From: Chelydra serpentina
Lineage: Eukaryota > Chordata > Testudines > Chelydridae
Direction of reading: 5' to 3'
DNA: 64,000 bases
NCBI GenBank assembly: GCA_037349315.1
Contig: JBAIAC010000007.1
Location: forward strand, 46,518,001-46,582,000
Of the stretch, positions 13,531 to 26,930 are shown in pieces. The number at the start of each line of letters is the position of its first letter. Position 1 is the stretch's first letter. The notes beneath the pieces were generated by a model, which saw only the letters and a list, made by a program, of their open reading frames with translations, had not been told where the DNA came from and made no database searches. A program made the translations under genes and the position numbers.

Positions 13531-14371
13531 CTACAACAGAAAAGCTCGTCAGTGCATGCTGGCCCTGCACACCTAGGGTGAGAGCGAAACGCCCGAAAGC
13601 ACAGCAGGCAGCAGCCTGCTAGATCTAACCGCCAGGGCTGCGGGGAGCTGTCCGGTGCTGATCATACATATAAACAGAGATCACAATGCAAGTGGCAAAG
13701 AAACGCTTGCCCTGATCTTTGTTTCGTGTAAAGGACAGCGCAAGCACGAATCTTGTCCTATGTGAGTCAGGCTAGATGATATTAAAGAGCAATGACTAGA
13801 TACACGCACACTCACTGTAACCCTCAATTGATAAAAGAGCCCCAGACCAAAGGGTGACTAGCTCGACCCCAGTTTTACCTGGCTTTTAGAGAGAGCTGCA
13901 CGCTCACAATTTAGAACGTTGTAAGTATCCCCCGAAACCAACACAAAGGGGAGAGGCGTTCGAACGGCTTTACAGAATGCGCTGTGTGTGTGTGTGTGTA
14001 GGGGGGGGGGTCGATCTCGCGACGGCACTTTATTTCCCAGAAGAGTCCTATGCGGGGACAACTTCTTGATTTGCTCCACGGGGAGCGAGAGGAGCGGGAG
14101 ACGCTTGATGGTTGAAGTTTGCTCTAGTTTGGAGCATTTTTTCCCCTCCGTTTCCCATGGCACACGCCTGGTTAGGACGTTTCCTCCCTGCACCGGCACG
14201 GGCACATGGCAACTGCTCCCCGCCAGCGCTTCCAGCGGAGGCTTAAGCTAGGTCCCCTTGGCTGCCCGTGGATCCGAGGCAGCGCCCCCATTGTTCTTAC
14301 CTCCCGATCATCGTCGAGTGCTGCTGCACCGCAGCTTCCAGGAGTCTCTCCAGGATGGTCCATTCCCCCAT
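12687..14371 (-). CDS. GJD2: GJD2, connexin 36 gap junction protein (2 coding exons, 304 aa)
   Basis: Connexin 36 forms hexameric hemichannels in the plasma membrane that dock into gap junctions, mainly neuronal electrical synapses and beta-cell junctions. The coding sequence is join(14371-14301, 13530-12687), 71 + 844 nt, 304 residues plus stop. The start [14 protein letters not shown] is the connexin amphipathic N-terminal helix. Four membrane helices follow. Extracellular loop 1 has C55, C62 and C66 (C-x6-C-x3-C); loop 2 has C-x4-C-x5-C within YECDRYPC and EVECYV. The C-terminus SSDSAYV is the PDZ ligand known to bind ZO-1 in this family. The intron splits an Arg codon (AG|G), and the short first coding exon is typical of the delta connexins. 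The cytoplasmic loop is shorter than in human Cx36 (321 aa) because the glycine-rich stretch is absent. No stops or frameshifts. Identification is near certain; the only related alternative would be another delta-group connexin, but the C-terminus and the ACTC1 neighbour fit GJD2. Confidence 0.97.
13531..14300 (-). other. GJD2: GJD2 intron 1 (770 bp)
   Basis: A GT-AG intron. It contains a (TG)n microsatellite running into a G10 tract (13983-14010) and a motif resembling a REST/NRSF site at 13644-13661. No repeat family is recognised inside it, and its upper part is already CpG-rich. Confidence 0.85.
13983..14010. repeat. (TG)n microsatellite joined to G10
   Basis: About eight TG units, then TA, then ten Gs, inside the GJD2 intron. 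Likely length-polymorphic. Confidence 0.9.
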
Positions 14372-14930
14372 CGCTGTTCATCCGGAGACAAAGACTTTGG
14401 CCGCGCTGCCGCGTTCGGCTTTTCGCCCACCCCAGCGGAGCAAAGCAACGTCTGGGCAGGCGGCTTGGCCCGCGGGGGGGCTGGATAGCCCGGGCTGCCG
14501 GAGCACAGCCCCGCAGCGCTTCCGCCTCGCCGGGCACGTCCCGCGGCTGGGCTCGGCCTGGACCCCCGCTGCTTGGGCTGTGCATGGGCAGGGAGGGAGG
14601 GTGGCTGTAATGTCTTGCCGCCTCTAATCGGCCTTTAAGTAGTCTCTGCTTGCGTCACAGCCCGGTCGGGGGAGAGCAGCCAGCAGCGGCGCTAGGATTT
14701 TCTCCGGGTCCTTATGGGGGGCCAAAGAGAGAAAGCAATGGCACGAAGAAAGAACTACATGGCGCTGGCAAGAGATTAATTTTGCGACCCAGGGATTCTT
14801 GATAATCTGGGCTCCCGGGGGAAGCCCGCCGCGTGCAGCTAGCCCGGCCCCTAAGCAGCCCAAAATGCCGGGGGCAGGCAGAACAGGGGTCTTACCCAAT
14901 GACACAGGGATTAAAGCGGCTCCACTAAGC
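14160..14930. promoter_or_regulatory. GJD2: CpG-rich region over GJD2 exon 1 and 5' flank
   Basis: G+C and CpG content rise sharply against the AT-rich surroundings, spanning coding exon 1 and about 550 bp upstream. This is the expected position for the promoter and 5' UTR. I see no convincing TATA box at a useful distance, so dispersed initiation from a CpG-island promoter is likely. The several overlapping open frames here on both strands are composition artefacts. Confidence 0.7.
14301..14371 (-). CDS. GJD2: GJD2 coding exon 1
   Basis: Encodes residues 1-23 and the first two bases of Arg24. It starts at ATG 14371-14369 and ends at AG|GTAAGA, with the donor GT at 14300-14299. The 71-nt length restores frame exactly with exon 2. 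Other start codons were not considered because MGEW is the invariant connexin start. Confidence 0.95.
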
Positions 14931-17096
14931 ACACAGGTAATGGACTGGAGTTAATTCGCCTTTGGAAGCATAGCAAGCAATTAGATGCCACCAAGATCTC
15001 CCCCCACCCCGTGGAAAGCTTCCCTCGCAGGGAGTTCCCCCCTCCCCCGTGATCTCCCCTTGCTCCTTCCCATTTCCAGCACATTTCCTCTCTTGAACGC
15101 CGAGCCTATTTTAATAAATGTAACCTGCAGCTTTGTTGTATCCATTTCCCTCTCGGTGCTCGCCTCCGCTCACATGCCAATGATTTAATATATGTGGATT
15201 TGCATGTGCTGTATGCAGAGGAAATACCCCAAGTACGGGCAGTGAATATTCATTGCCATTCCACCAGTCAGAGTTAACAGCGGAGCTAATGAGTGATGTA
15301 GCCACAAGGAAATTGTGTTTGGGGATGACCTAAGAAGGCATATTCACTGTTCAAACACAGTACTCAGGTTAGAACAGAAAATAGTGGCTATCCTGGGTAT
15401 TCATTTTAAATTTTGTTTTCTGATCTGACTGTGAAACAATTCAGTGGGGGATAATTCAGGGGTAATTTAGAACCTAGCTTCCAGGTAGAAATGTACTTTA
15501 GGTATTGGAACGATTTGGTATTGTCTCAAAGTTTGGAAATATTTTCTGTATCTTACACAATGGCAGTGTTATACAGCTATAGTTTTATATATTCTTATCT
15601 GTCAATCTTGGAAGACACTGGAACTAATATGTAGGTTTTAGTTCTCACTGGTTTTACATCCTTTATATAAATATTCATAGACAGCAAGAACTGAAATTTA
15701 CATATCCAGCATTTTCCAAGATTAAGATTCTGTGTGCGCCAGTCTGCATACACATATTTATCCGTGGTGACACCAAAATATATGCAAATCATGTAAAAGT
15801 TATGTATCGTTTCCCAGACAAATGCTTATACTGGAATTAATCCATATAAATTACCATAGAATATTTTATTTTGTTAACTCTTTACATTTTAAAATGCACT
15901 CAGAACCAGAGATATACTACAGGAGGTTATTGTACAAATGTTTAATTGGCAAGAGTTTGAGTTGAGTGCCTTACACTCAAGTGATGAAGCCAGTAGTGTT
16001 ATTTATTTTTCCCTGCCTGCTAAGTAAACCTTGGCACCACACCACCCTGTTTTGAATTATTTTTAACCCACACATTTCACAGAAAAGCTAGTTAAGAAGT
16101 ATTTCAGACAGTTGAATGGTACTATTGATCATATATGTACACCAATACAAGCCAGACTGCTTTAGTCATGGAGCAAGTCATGCTATTCACTGCAAATAAT
16201 TGGATCCTTTGTTTTTAGGAACCATTTCTTATTTCTGTAAATGACTTTAAATATTTGATGAGTAAGTGGGATGAAATCCAAAAGTAGTTTGTAAATCTTC
16301 AGCTATTCATAGTTTGCTGTCTGTTATTTAGGTGTGTAAATGATCACCTAGGCCACAATATTGTTTCTGTTCCCTGAGTGGACAAGCAAAACTTTTTTAA
16401 ACTAGAAGAACAATAAAAAATTAGGACTAGTGAATACCCTTGTTTGCACAGAAATAGATAGATTTCCTGTAGCTGAAAAATTGGATTTCTGTGATGAAGC
16501 ATTCAATAATCTGGACCAACTGGGTTTCTCTGTGCTGTTTGGAATTGATAGACACGGTGACCAATCATGTGCTTTTCCTCCCTTCAGCTGTATGTGCTCT
16601 ACAGACATGCCCACACCTTGCACTTCCTTCACTTGAAGGACTGTGTAACTTCTAAACATATTTATGAAAAGATGCTATTAGATACAGCAACAGAGCTATA
16701 GAAAAATCAGCTCTGGCTTTGCCTTTTAAAACAAGCCTAACAACTAGTTAATAAACTACACCAACAGCTAACTTCCTCATAAGGGCCCAGTGGTATCTGT
16801 CTGGAGATGAAACTAAAGATATATGAAAGAAAGCATAGGAGCCAGTCCACATTCACAAAGGAAGTGCCAATGTGTGAAGATAATACATAAATAAATAATC
16901 ATCTAGAATGCGAGTGATTGGTAATCCTGTATAGCAAGACCAAACAACAGAGGGAAAGTCAGTCCATGGTCTTTGTCAAAGAAAGAAAGAAATCCTTGTG
17001 CAAAGGCAAATATGGGTATTTAGATAAAGAACAGCTATTCTCCAAACATTCATGTGGACAAAAACCCATTTGCATGAATGGGCACTAATAGTAAAT

Positions 17097-17114
17097 AAAA
17101 AAAAAAAAAAAAAA
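17097..17114. repeat. Poly(A) tract, 18 A
   Basis: Simple homopolymer. The sequence before it is A/T-rich, but I could not identify a retrotransposed body attached to it. Confidence 0.9.
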
Positions 17115-20100
17115 GAGCACAACATGATCAAACTGATCAGACATTTGGAATTCAAATGAATGGTCAACGTACTATTTGCTGTCTTAACCAGCTTTACTTA
17201 ATGCAGTATGTCCAACTGTATGCAGCTTGGAAGGAGAAAAATGTCTAATTACTAAATGCTATAAACCTCTAAAAGTTATCTGAAATAGCATTTAATATCA
17301 ATAATGGTAAAGGTCCAATAACTTGGGGCCTACTATGACAGGTGCTGTGTCCTATTAAAAAGCAGGGAATGTCCCTTTTCCAATGCTATACAAGCTCCAT
17401 ATTTAGTTTGCAAAACATTGGACCTTAGCCCTGAGAATGAATATTGTCCACCTGGCCCCTAAGGCCAGGCTAATTTAGGGAAAGTAATTCCACTCTTGCT
17501 GGAAAGACAGAAAGGTTTTCATGGCATTATTTTTAAAAAACAAAACAAAGTGTAAGCTGTTTGAAGTTCACAGTAGCTTGGTATGTTAGAGGGTGTCTCG
17601 TATTCATAGACCACCTCGTCTGAAGCCCAGACCCCAGTTGTGGCTTTTAGGCACTACCACAATATAAATAAAAATAATAAATGGTGGAGTTGGCAGAGTG
17701 TAGGTGCAACAGTGAAAGGTGTATGATAAAAGCACACTTTTACATTCCCACAATTGACCACATACATATCAGAAATATCCAAATATAGACTTACTTGATA
17801 ACTCATCTGTTTCACAAAGTAATTAGTCAAATTAATCATGATAGGTAGAGACTGATGTTGGGGAGGAAAAGTTGCAAGCAGGGGAAAATTCCACAGTTTC
17901 TACAGTCTTGGTCTTAGGTTTTATACCAATCCACTGAATACATCAGCCTGTTGTGGGGCCAGGATCTGCAGCCTAGCAGGCTGCCCAGAATGCTAGGGAT
18001 ATATGTTATGCTGGCTGTGGCACTCCTGTTAGTAAATCATCCTACATTTCATTCACAAGCAGCTAGGATTAACAAAGCTTTATCCCCTGGCTTACAAAAA
18101 CAGTTTCTTAATGAAGCAACAATATTGGTTTCCAACAGGATCAGACGTGCCCTGTGTAATATTTTGTTAATTGTATATAAAGAGTATAAAAGCAACATAC
18201 TTCCTTAGGAACAATTATATGTTTTTAAAGAAGAAAGCAAAATTCAGTACAAACTCTACTCTGTTTCTGATGGTAGCTCAAGCAACCCCTACAAAAATAA
18301 CAGTATGTCAAAGCCTGCATATGTTTGGAGCTCATGCTTCTACAATATGAATGTTAAAATAAATAATAAGAATATAGATTGGATGGGTTTTGGATTAGGT
18401 TTTGAGAGTGAGATTGTATGTTTCCTCAATTTAGATGACAAACAGAGGTTAATCTGTCTCTAAGAAGCTATAGGCCAGATTCCCTCTCAGAGAAATCCAT
18501 CCGCTTTGCACTATACTGGTACTGCAAAGGGTCCAGAAAGCAGACAGAGTTCTCCAGCTGGGGATTCGTCCTGAAAAAGGATGACCACAGTGGTAGATAT
18601 CTAGCATATGTGGCTTCTACACCACACCCCCTGCAGCTCCCAATGTAGGTGACATGCCAGAGTGGGCTAGGAAAGATGGCATGAATGGAAGGCAGAGACT
18701 TCTGGGCATTTCCAGCAGGCAGCTGACTTCTTGGGGGCCATACATTAGAGCATCTCCCAAACTGCTATAATCGATGCTGGGGAAAGCCCCAGAATTTAGG
18801 TGCTGCAACTAGCTATCAAGACATCCTGCCCCCTACTCTGTCCAATGTCAACTGGACACACCAGTGAACCTAGGCCAATAAATCTTGAAATAATATTTAT
18901 TTAAAAAAAAAATACTGTCCCACATACTATTTGTATTTAATTTATTTGCAGCAGCAATGTGATATAGCAAATAAATGAATGCTCCACTAACATTCAGAGA
19001 AGCCATGGTGACTTCTTATATTTCACTTTTACATGAAATCATGATTTTCATTGCCACTGTTAAGCTTCAGAGACCCCTGAGATATGCATTAACTATATGC
19101 AGCGAGAAACCCTTTTTAAACATTTGCAAGTTATTAACTAGAGTGTGGAAAAGAGAAAACCTTATCAAACATACCTGTTTGTTGCCCTTATTATGCTTTG
19201 TAATTGGACTTCATAGCTGGAGTGGCTGATGAGATTTTTTTCAGTATTACTTTTATGAAACAGTAGAACTTTCTTTGAAAGATTGTTATTACAAGCACTT
19301 CTTTTCTGATAGTATTTGGTATAATCCACAAAGGCTAAGTAGTTAGCTGCTAAACTGAAAACGCCCATCTAAGACCTCTCCTAGCCATCTGCTCTGCTGT
19401 TTTTTCATTTGGTGCCATGTGTGTATTAATGAAATGATTGCATCAGATTATATCTTTTATTCATAAAATCATCTAGGTCATCTGCTTCCACCTACATTTT
19501 TTCTCTCATGAAATGAACATTTGGGTGTAGATTCTCCCCTCATCGTATGCACTTATTCCTAACAGCAATCAGCATTACATGTGAATATTAAAAAAAGCTC
19601 TTTTGTGTCTTCATTCAGTCTAAGTCCCTTCAAAAGCCAAGAGGCTTATCTTCAAAATCACACTGGGTGCACCTCTTCTCCCACCCCTATAATTTTAAAG
19701 TGACAGACTTCCCAAAAGGAGAACTGCAAGGACTGATGATGACCTCTATCCAGAGTACAGGCACAGTATAGTCAGTGGCAATATAAGCTTTCCTACATTA
19801 CCTTGCCAAGTTGCCCTCAATGAGAAGGCAGTTCCTTCTCCATGCCTTGTGAGTTACTGCCCTCAAGGGTGCCAAGCACTGCCAATTGTGATGGTGGTTT
19901 CTGAGATGTGAATGGTATACACCTGGTATTTTTTCACCTGTCAAAGTTAATCGCATGAAATCCATAAGGGTGCGAACATATATACGTGCCTAGACAGACA
20001 GATACTATCACCAACAGTATCCCATAAACCTTGAACTATGTCAACGTGCCACCGTGAGTCAGAGGTGTGCATCTGGAGCTGGAAATTGCCATACATGAAG

Positions 20101-22368
20101 TGTAATTTGGCAAAAGAAACAAGTAGAGCAAAGAATGCAAAGAAGTTTACATGAATATTCATTTACATTTTTAAGGAGTTTAGTTTTCCAGTTTTCACAC
20201 CTCATAAATATTCCAGCAAATGAGTTTAGTAGCAGGAATACTTAATGGACGGTGCGGATTTTAAGTGAATATTCCTGGAAAGTGTATTTCAAATAACTAA
20301 ATGTGAGTGTTTTTACTGGAACCCTGAATCTGGGTTACACTCTTTTAGTTAGGGAATATTCCATGCCCTGTATACACAGTCAAAATAGTTCAAATCTTAA
20401 TAGCAAGTGCTCACAATGAACGGCTCATGAACAATCCAGAATTATCAGAAATTATCTGGCAAATAATTTTCAATGACAAATTGAATTATAGTACTTAGCC
20501 CCCATTACTGTAGATCTGAGCACTTCATCTAATGAGCGTGAACTGTGATCTGTTTGCAGACAATTTGCAGTTAAATAGGCACAATTCATCAAATAAAAGG
20601 GTGATTATTTCCCCAGCTCTTGAAGCAAGCTAAACTTTCTCACCTTACATTTTGAAATTGGTCAGAAGTCCATGGGCTAAAGCCTCAGCTGGAGGAAATT
20701 GGCACAGATCCGTTGACTGCCATGGATGTGTGTCTGTTTTTATTATCTGGACCCACAGGAATAAATTTTATTTGTCTTATGAGCAAATCTAACTTGGATT
20801 CTAATTACGGCCCACACTAAGATTCCTTATTCATTAAAATAAGAAAACCTTTCAGAAATGCTTTGGACATGGACTAATATAAAGGACTATGTACAATTTA
20901 ATGTGTTAAATAATAACTACACCTTATGTTCTAAAGATGACAAATAATGTGCACCTACTATGGTAATGACAAATTCAACATGAATTGAAAGCAAGTTTTC
21001 ATTGAGGAAAAATTGACTCACTCCATATAGACTGACTGTTATCTTAAAGAAACACACACAGAAACAAATGCAGCACTGACTAGATGCATTATGGGTGAGG
21101 AAGTCTCCTTTCTCTTATGCTTGAGGCTTGTCCGGGGCCAGAGCCAGGATACCAGACTTGAGAATTGGTTGGGTCATTGGTCTGACCCAATATGGCAGAT
21201 CATATATTCCTATTTTCCTTTTTCTTGTGAATCAAAAGGAGTGATGATTAGTAATCAAAATGGACTGGACTTTTTTTTTTTTTAAACCCAGGGGGTGAAA
21301 TCTGGGCTCCACAGAAGTCATTGGCATAATTCTCATTGACTTCAGTGAGACCAGGATTTCAAATCTCTCTGAGAATCTAATCTACAGCTGTGCTTTTTAA
21401 AATCTCCAATGGCAAAATACTAGGCAGATAAAATTAATGAATGCTACAGAACACCCAGGATAGGAGCAGATAAGGCCAAATGATGAGAACATGCAGCCCT
21501 GTGTTCTTAAGCTCTGTGTAGCTTTTGACTTCTCTCCTGGGCTTTTTGCACCAGTAGGAAAAAAGTAAAATTGTTTGTGAGAAGCCATTCTGCAATATTT
21601 CAATATAAATTCATTCACATGAAACATTTCTTTTGGACTAGTGCTTTGCTTTGCCTTGTCTTCTTTCGTCTCCATTCAAATGCTGAATCCCTATATGCTC
21701 TCAGCTGCTTTCGATTCAGCGCCATGATATATGGCAGACTTAATTTCCTTTGTTTTGATCGTTACACCACCATACGTCTTCAGTATTCCTGGTGCCCCCC
21801 TTTCATCTCCCCCCTCATCTTACCAGTCTCAGTAGAGAATTCACATTACATTAAAGCAGTCCATTGAAGCTGTCCATTGAAATAACTAGGGTAGTGCAGT
21901 GATTGATTTCAAAGTAAACTACTTTTGTGAACGGGAGTGAAAAGCAGGAGCTCAGTATTCTATTGTTCAGGAATTCTGCAGCTAGAACGTGTAGGGGAGA
22001 AAAGTAATTTATTTCACATACATGTAATTCTAATCAGTGTTTGTTTATATTATGGAATCATCCTACAAAACGTAATAGCTATGGTTTTTTGAAACATGCT
22101 CTAGTATTTATTCCATCCCTACTATACAATTCTACAGGAAGGTTGGAAAAATTATATAGAAAGGATATTATTACATTCTATAGGATATATAGAACCCTAA
22201 TGGTTTAACTGCTATTAAATTCTGTAGGAATTTATGGGGTAGGACTCTAGTTAGGATAGAAGGGCAAAAGAAAAGCTATAATTTTTATTTTTCGCCATTT
22301 AGTTACCAAGGCCCCAGTCATCCCTCCCCAGGCTGGCATTCAGCGGGATGCTCCATACAGAACTCTTG

Positions 22369-22370
<2 letters not shown>

Positions 22371-22399
<29 letters not shown>
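22371..22399. repeat. (CA)n microsatellite
   Basis: About 14 perfect CA units. Confidence 0.95.
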
Positions 22400-22401
<2 letters not shown>

Positions 22402-23084
22402 TGGTGAGGGGCCCCTACGGAAGGCTCTCAGTGGATCTGTGGATCCTTGCAGGCGGGAAGAGGCAGGAAGAGGGCATGCCAGGGGAGAAGTAGCTGGGAT
22501 GGGGACAGGGCAGGGGTATTGTGCAGGTGCATTATCCCCGAGCCTAGGGCTGTGTGTGAATTTTCCATTAACCAGTAAGGACTGCCCATTAGGTGGGTTC
22601 TGAACCCACCCTCTGGCTAGAGAATCCCTGGTAGGGAGACACCATTGGAGCTATGCCACCAAAGACTGGGGAGGGTGATAGAGATACAGAGCAATGAATA
22701 TAGTCCTAAGTGAAGATAGCCAAAGCCAGAGCCCTGGCCTGTTCCACTGGAGGTTGGAGGGGGAAAGCCTTCCCTCACACTCCCAGTGAAACAACTTGGA
22801 AGGAAACTTAGTAAGGAAAACAGCACAGATTTCTTCCTCTTTAGCCCCTCCTTTGTGTCTTCCCACAGCATGGGTAGATCAGGCCCTACCTTCATTAAAA
22901 GTAAAAAATTCATAAACAATTCAGTTTAAAAATGGTCAGTCAGTTTAAACTACGCGTGTACCCATGGTCAGACAGTTTGCACATTGGGAATGGGGATATT
23001 TTAAAAGGTACAGGGATAAATTCTGCACCCTGTTACTCTGGTGTAAATATTAAGGAAGTTATTCCAAATGTAGGGCCTATTCTA

Positions 23085-23200
23085 GAGTGACCAGACAGCA
23101 AGTGTGAAAAATTGGGACAGGGAGTGAGTGATAATAGGAGCCTATATAAGAGACTCCAAAATCGGGACTGTCCCTATAAAATCGGGATATCTGGTCACCC
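23085..23200. mobile_element. Mariner-like MITE, short form
   Basis: A small element with inverted ends GAGTGACCAGACAG and (reverse complement) GGGTGACCAGATAT, flanked by TA on both sides (23083-23084, 23201-23202), as expected for Tc1/mariner insertion. Internally it has two TCGGGA-containing arms. No coding capacity. Its ends match those of the longer element at 43540-45151. Confidence 0.7.
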
Positions 23201-23202
23201 TA

Positions 23203-25750
23203 GCCTATTCCAAAGTTCATTGAAATCAATAGGAGTCTGTTCATTGACTTCAGTAGGCTATTGATCAGGAACCAACATGAAAGATGAATTTGGCCCATTT
23301 TCTTGATATACTTCCCAGTTTAATGAATTTTCCCCCTCATTCTTAAAGTGAATTTAAGGCTTATGAAAGATGGCAGAGTGACATCTGTGAAGAATGAAGT
23401 CTCCTTTAGAACGACAGAAAAGGTACAGCATAGGTAGAAGCAGTACAATCTTCCACACACATGCCTTATCCCTGACCTGGCAGGACCACACCTGGGGACT
23501 TAGAAGGTAGCTTAGCTTGTTCCATTGCTTCCTTCTCATCCTTTCTGTTCAGACCATTAACAAGGCAGGCTGTTTGTGCTGAGTGTGATGGTGATTTTTG
23601 TGATGTTGGACACACACTAGGATTTGTGTGATATGAATGAAACTGAACAGAGACAGCTCATTTAATTCATGCTGGCCACTGACGTTAACAACTTTCATTC
23701 CATATCAACTTCTCACATTCAAACAAGTGACCTATGGCCAGATCTAAAGCCCATTGAACTCAATGGGTTGAGAGTCAGGCCCCAAGAGCTGAAAATTTTC
23801 ACATCCCAATGCTCATCCCTCAGATCATCTTGTTGTACCAATAGTGAGAATTTTTTTAAATAGAGTTCCCAGGATGGCATTGGGGAGTGCAAGCTTTTAT
23901 TCCACTAGTAACTAAAACTGACATTTTGGCTTTTAGAGCAGTGTATTCAGATGTATACAGGCCCAAAGCAAAGTTAAGATATTTATGAATGTATTGTTGA
24001 GACTTAAGAAATACTCTTAATAATTAACTAATAGAAATCAGCTATGATATTCCAATCTCTCTATCCAACAGGGACTGCAGTGTCCATGTCTGGATTTTGT
24101 GATAATCTTTACTTTATGAAATACCCTGAAGCTAATCCACTTCTGCCAAAATCTAAGAGAAGTCACAGATATTTCTTGAAAGAATATTTGAGATGGGGAG
24201 AAAGATTTAAGAGTGCTACACATCAGTTAATTGGAGCACTTATTTCCTAATGAAACATTGCAAAGCACACAGAAATGTTCAGGATATATTTGAGTGTTTT
24301 TCTTTTTTAGAAAAAAGCAGCGTTAAGCATGATGTTGCTATGGTATCGGAAGTTACACTTAATTTTTCTAGATAGCAGAGAAACCCACGTAATTTCACGC
24401 ATAGGTCACAATTGCTCAAGGGCTGCATTAATTTACACATGTCCTATGCAAATTTGTCCTCATTTTTTAGCTGATTGCTTATTTTAAAATTTAGATTTAG
24501 AAAATCCTCTTTGTAGCTGGTTGAGAGTCCTTTCACACTTCTCTGTAACAAACTGGTGACTACACCTTCCTGTGAGGAATGTAACTGAACTGTGGATGAT
24601 TCACAGAAAAAATACACTGTATCTGATAAACTGCTCTTTCATAACTTGCTTACATTAAAGCCATGTCCACTCTAGGAAATTTCACACAAAGCTTCTCTTC
24701 CAATCTAGCCAGTGGAAGTCAGACTGTGAAGAAGGCAGCATTGGCTCTACCCTATCCAGTTCAAGGGTAGTTCTGAGTAGATCAGGGACATTGTCAAGGG
24801 CAGAACTGGAATGCACTGGTGACAGGGATTCCAGAGTTGTGTAACAGTTGCTGGTGGACCACTTTTGTTGATGCCTGCTTAGTCTTTTATCAGACCAAGG
24901 ATCACAGGCATGGAAATGTGGCTTAGAACCACCCTCTCCCTCCCAGGTTTTATGCATAGTGCAGTTTAACTGGTCGCAGGGATCTGGCCCTTAAAATGCT
25001 GAAGAACCGTGAAGCCGATAAGTTTCCGAGATACAATAAGAGCAGTACAATATATCAACACTGAGAAAGACAGTACTTAGTACATGGATAGTATGAGCAT
25101 GAAAGAGTCATTTATAGATTGTGATCAGACTTTATTATTTCATATTCACCCATTCACTAATGCTTTGCTCTAGAAGCTACCTTAGGGTATAGATTCATTT
25201 TCTGTTTTCGGAGTCTCTTTAACAAGAGAAAAAGACATGCAGAGAATTATTTTCCTTTAGTGGAACATTCCCACTTCGTACCTTCACAGCCCCTTCATCA
25301 GGGTTGACTCATTTAGTAAAGGAAAGCATATTGGAATTCCCTTTCCAGCACAATAGTGCAACTACTTGTCCTTTCATAGGGGGTCACTGCAGAGTAAAGA
25401 GCTGCACTTCCTCTCCACCTGATAAGCACCAAGTATGTTGTGTCCGTTGTGTTCTTCCATTCCCTGCCAGTTTTAGTGTGTGCCTACATTAGATATTTTT
25501 CCTTAAAATTTCCCAGCATTGCTAGCACCAGTGGAGTTGGATTGTGGTAATAACAGTGGAAAATTGTAGGGGAAAATGTCTAGTGTATGTTAAGTGCTCA
25601 TGTTAAGAATTGCCTGAGGAAGCCATTTGCAGTACACAAAAACAAGTTTTATTGGTCCTACAAAAGCCAGAAGCTATGTCACATGTTCTTCAGTGCCATC
25701 TACTGGCACCTTATCTATTTACATATATACAGAAATGGAGTACTCCTGTA
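23203..25750. other. Intergenic, no gene recognised
   Basis: A palindromic CATTGACTTCA-family remnant lies at 23205-23275. The rest shows only short chance frames. Confidence 0.5.
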
Positions 25751-25764
25751 ACAATGTAGACTTA

Positions 25765-25860
25765 AGGCCTTAGAGATCAGGCCTGAGAATCAAACCCAGG
25801 TCCCTCATGGCATGGTTCTTGTCCAACTACAGGGCACTGAGGCTTTTAAACTTGCAGTCT
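25765..25860 (-). repeat. tRNA-like SINE fragment
   Basis: On the minus strand a B-box-like GGTTTGATTC follows a body resembling a tRNA 5' half (CTGTAGTTGGACAAGAACC). Too diverged for me to name the family, and too degenerate to be a tRNA gene. Confidence 0.35.
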
Positions 25861-25869
25861 TAGTAGTTG

Positions 25870-26930
25870 TGACCAGGGTCCCAGGGAGCCACACTGAAGT
25901 TACTCAATTAAGGAAAAACTGCAAAGAATAGGGCAGACAATCCCCAAAGCTGGTGGTAATTCCAATACTTAGATTTACCAAGCCAGCACAAAACAGCTTC
26001 TATAACACCTTACTGATTACCCAGAAGCCAACAACACAGTTCCTTTAAAGCAACCCAGCCTCAGGCCTCCATCCAGACATCCAAGTCAAATATGATAAGG
26101 ATTACTGAAAATCTTATTAAACATATAAGAAAGTTCTACCAATCCCAAAGTATCGGACACATTACCTCCCAGGTTAAGGAATATTTCAGATCTTACCCAA
26201 ATACATGCTTACAGCCAATTCTTATTAACTAAACTAAAATTTAGTAAAAAAGAAAAAAAAGAGAGTATTGGGTAAAAGATCAGTATACACGCAGACGTAA
26301 GTACAGTTATGGGATCAGATTCATAGTAGAGATGGTGAGCTTTGTAGTTGCCAAGAGTTCTTTCAGAATTAATCCATAGGTTATAATCTAATGTTCATAT
26401 TCAGGGTGATCCAGATGGGACTGGAGATCTCAGTTTTGTGACTTAAGATTCCCCTGAATGAAGCATCAAGCAGATCTGAGATTAAAGGACCAGGTCCCAA
26501 GAGTTTTCTACACAATTTTCTAGCAGCCTCTTGACCATACAGTCCTGGGTGAACAATAGGCTTTTGATGTAACTTTGTTTCCAAAACATTACCAGAACTA
26601 CGTGGATTAACATAAGGTAATTTATCCATTAAGCAGTTTACCACAAACTTTAAAGAGACATATAGACAATGACACTATTTCACCTAAGATTCATCTAAAT
26701 CTTACTATTCCCTTTTGATCTCCGAATCAATAGCTATAGTAATAGACAGGAACAGTTTGTTTACATGGCTAGCATCTAAGAAGATATAAGTACACACATA
26801 CAATTAGTGTCACCTCCAATTCTCTAACACTACAGGTTTGCATTTCAAAGTTTTAGCCTATCTAACATAGAATGGCCCTAATTACCATTTACATACTTTT
26901 CTAACATGTCTCTAACGGTGGAATTTGGGT
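25870..26930 (-). repeat. Degraded LTR, copy 1 of a three-copy family
   Basis: Shares ordered blocks with 27939-28999 and 41161-42303, for example GGGCAGACAATCCCCAAA, TTACCAAGCCAG, a CCCAAAG..GGACAC block, and GGTGATCCAGA. Termini are not readable and the limits are approximate. No coding sequence. Confidence 0.5.

Larger units (their letters stand above)
14931..23082. other. Intergenic, 5' of GJD2
   Basis: No supportable gene. It holds A18 at 17097-17114, T13 at 21271-21283, a (CA)n at 22371-22399, and a palindromic-family remnant at 21290-21365. 18470-18790 has the G+C-richer texture of an unclassified repeat. Short frames here (for example 16430-16636) have no recognisable domain. Confidence 0.5.

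Noticed and set aside
14160..14632. Frames of up to 137 codons over GJD2 exon 1
   Set aside because: Same CpG-island artefact; they are antisense or out of frame relative to the true MGEW start.
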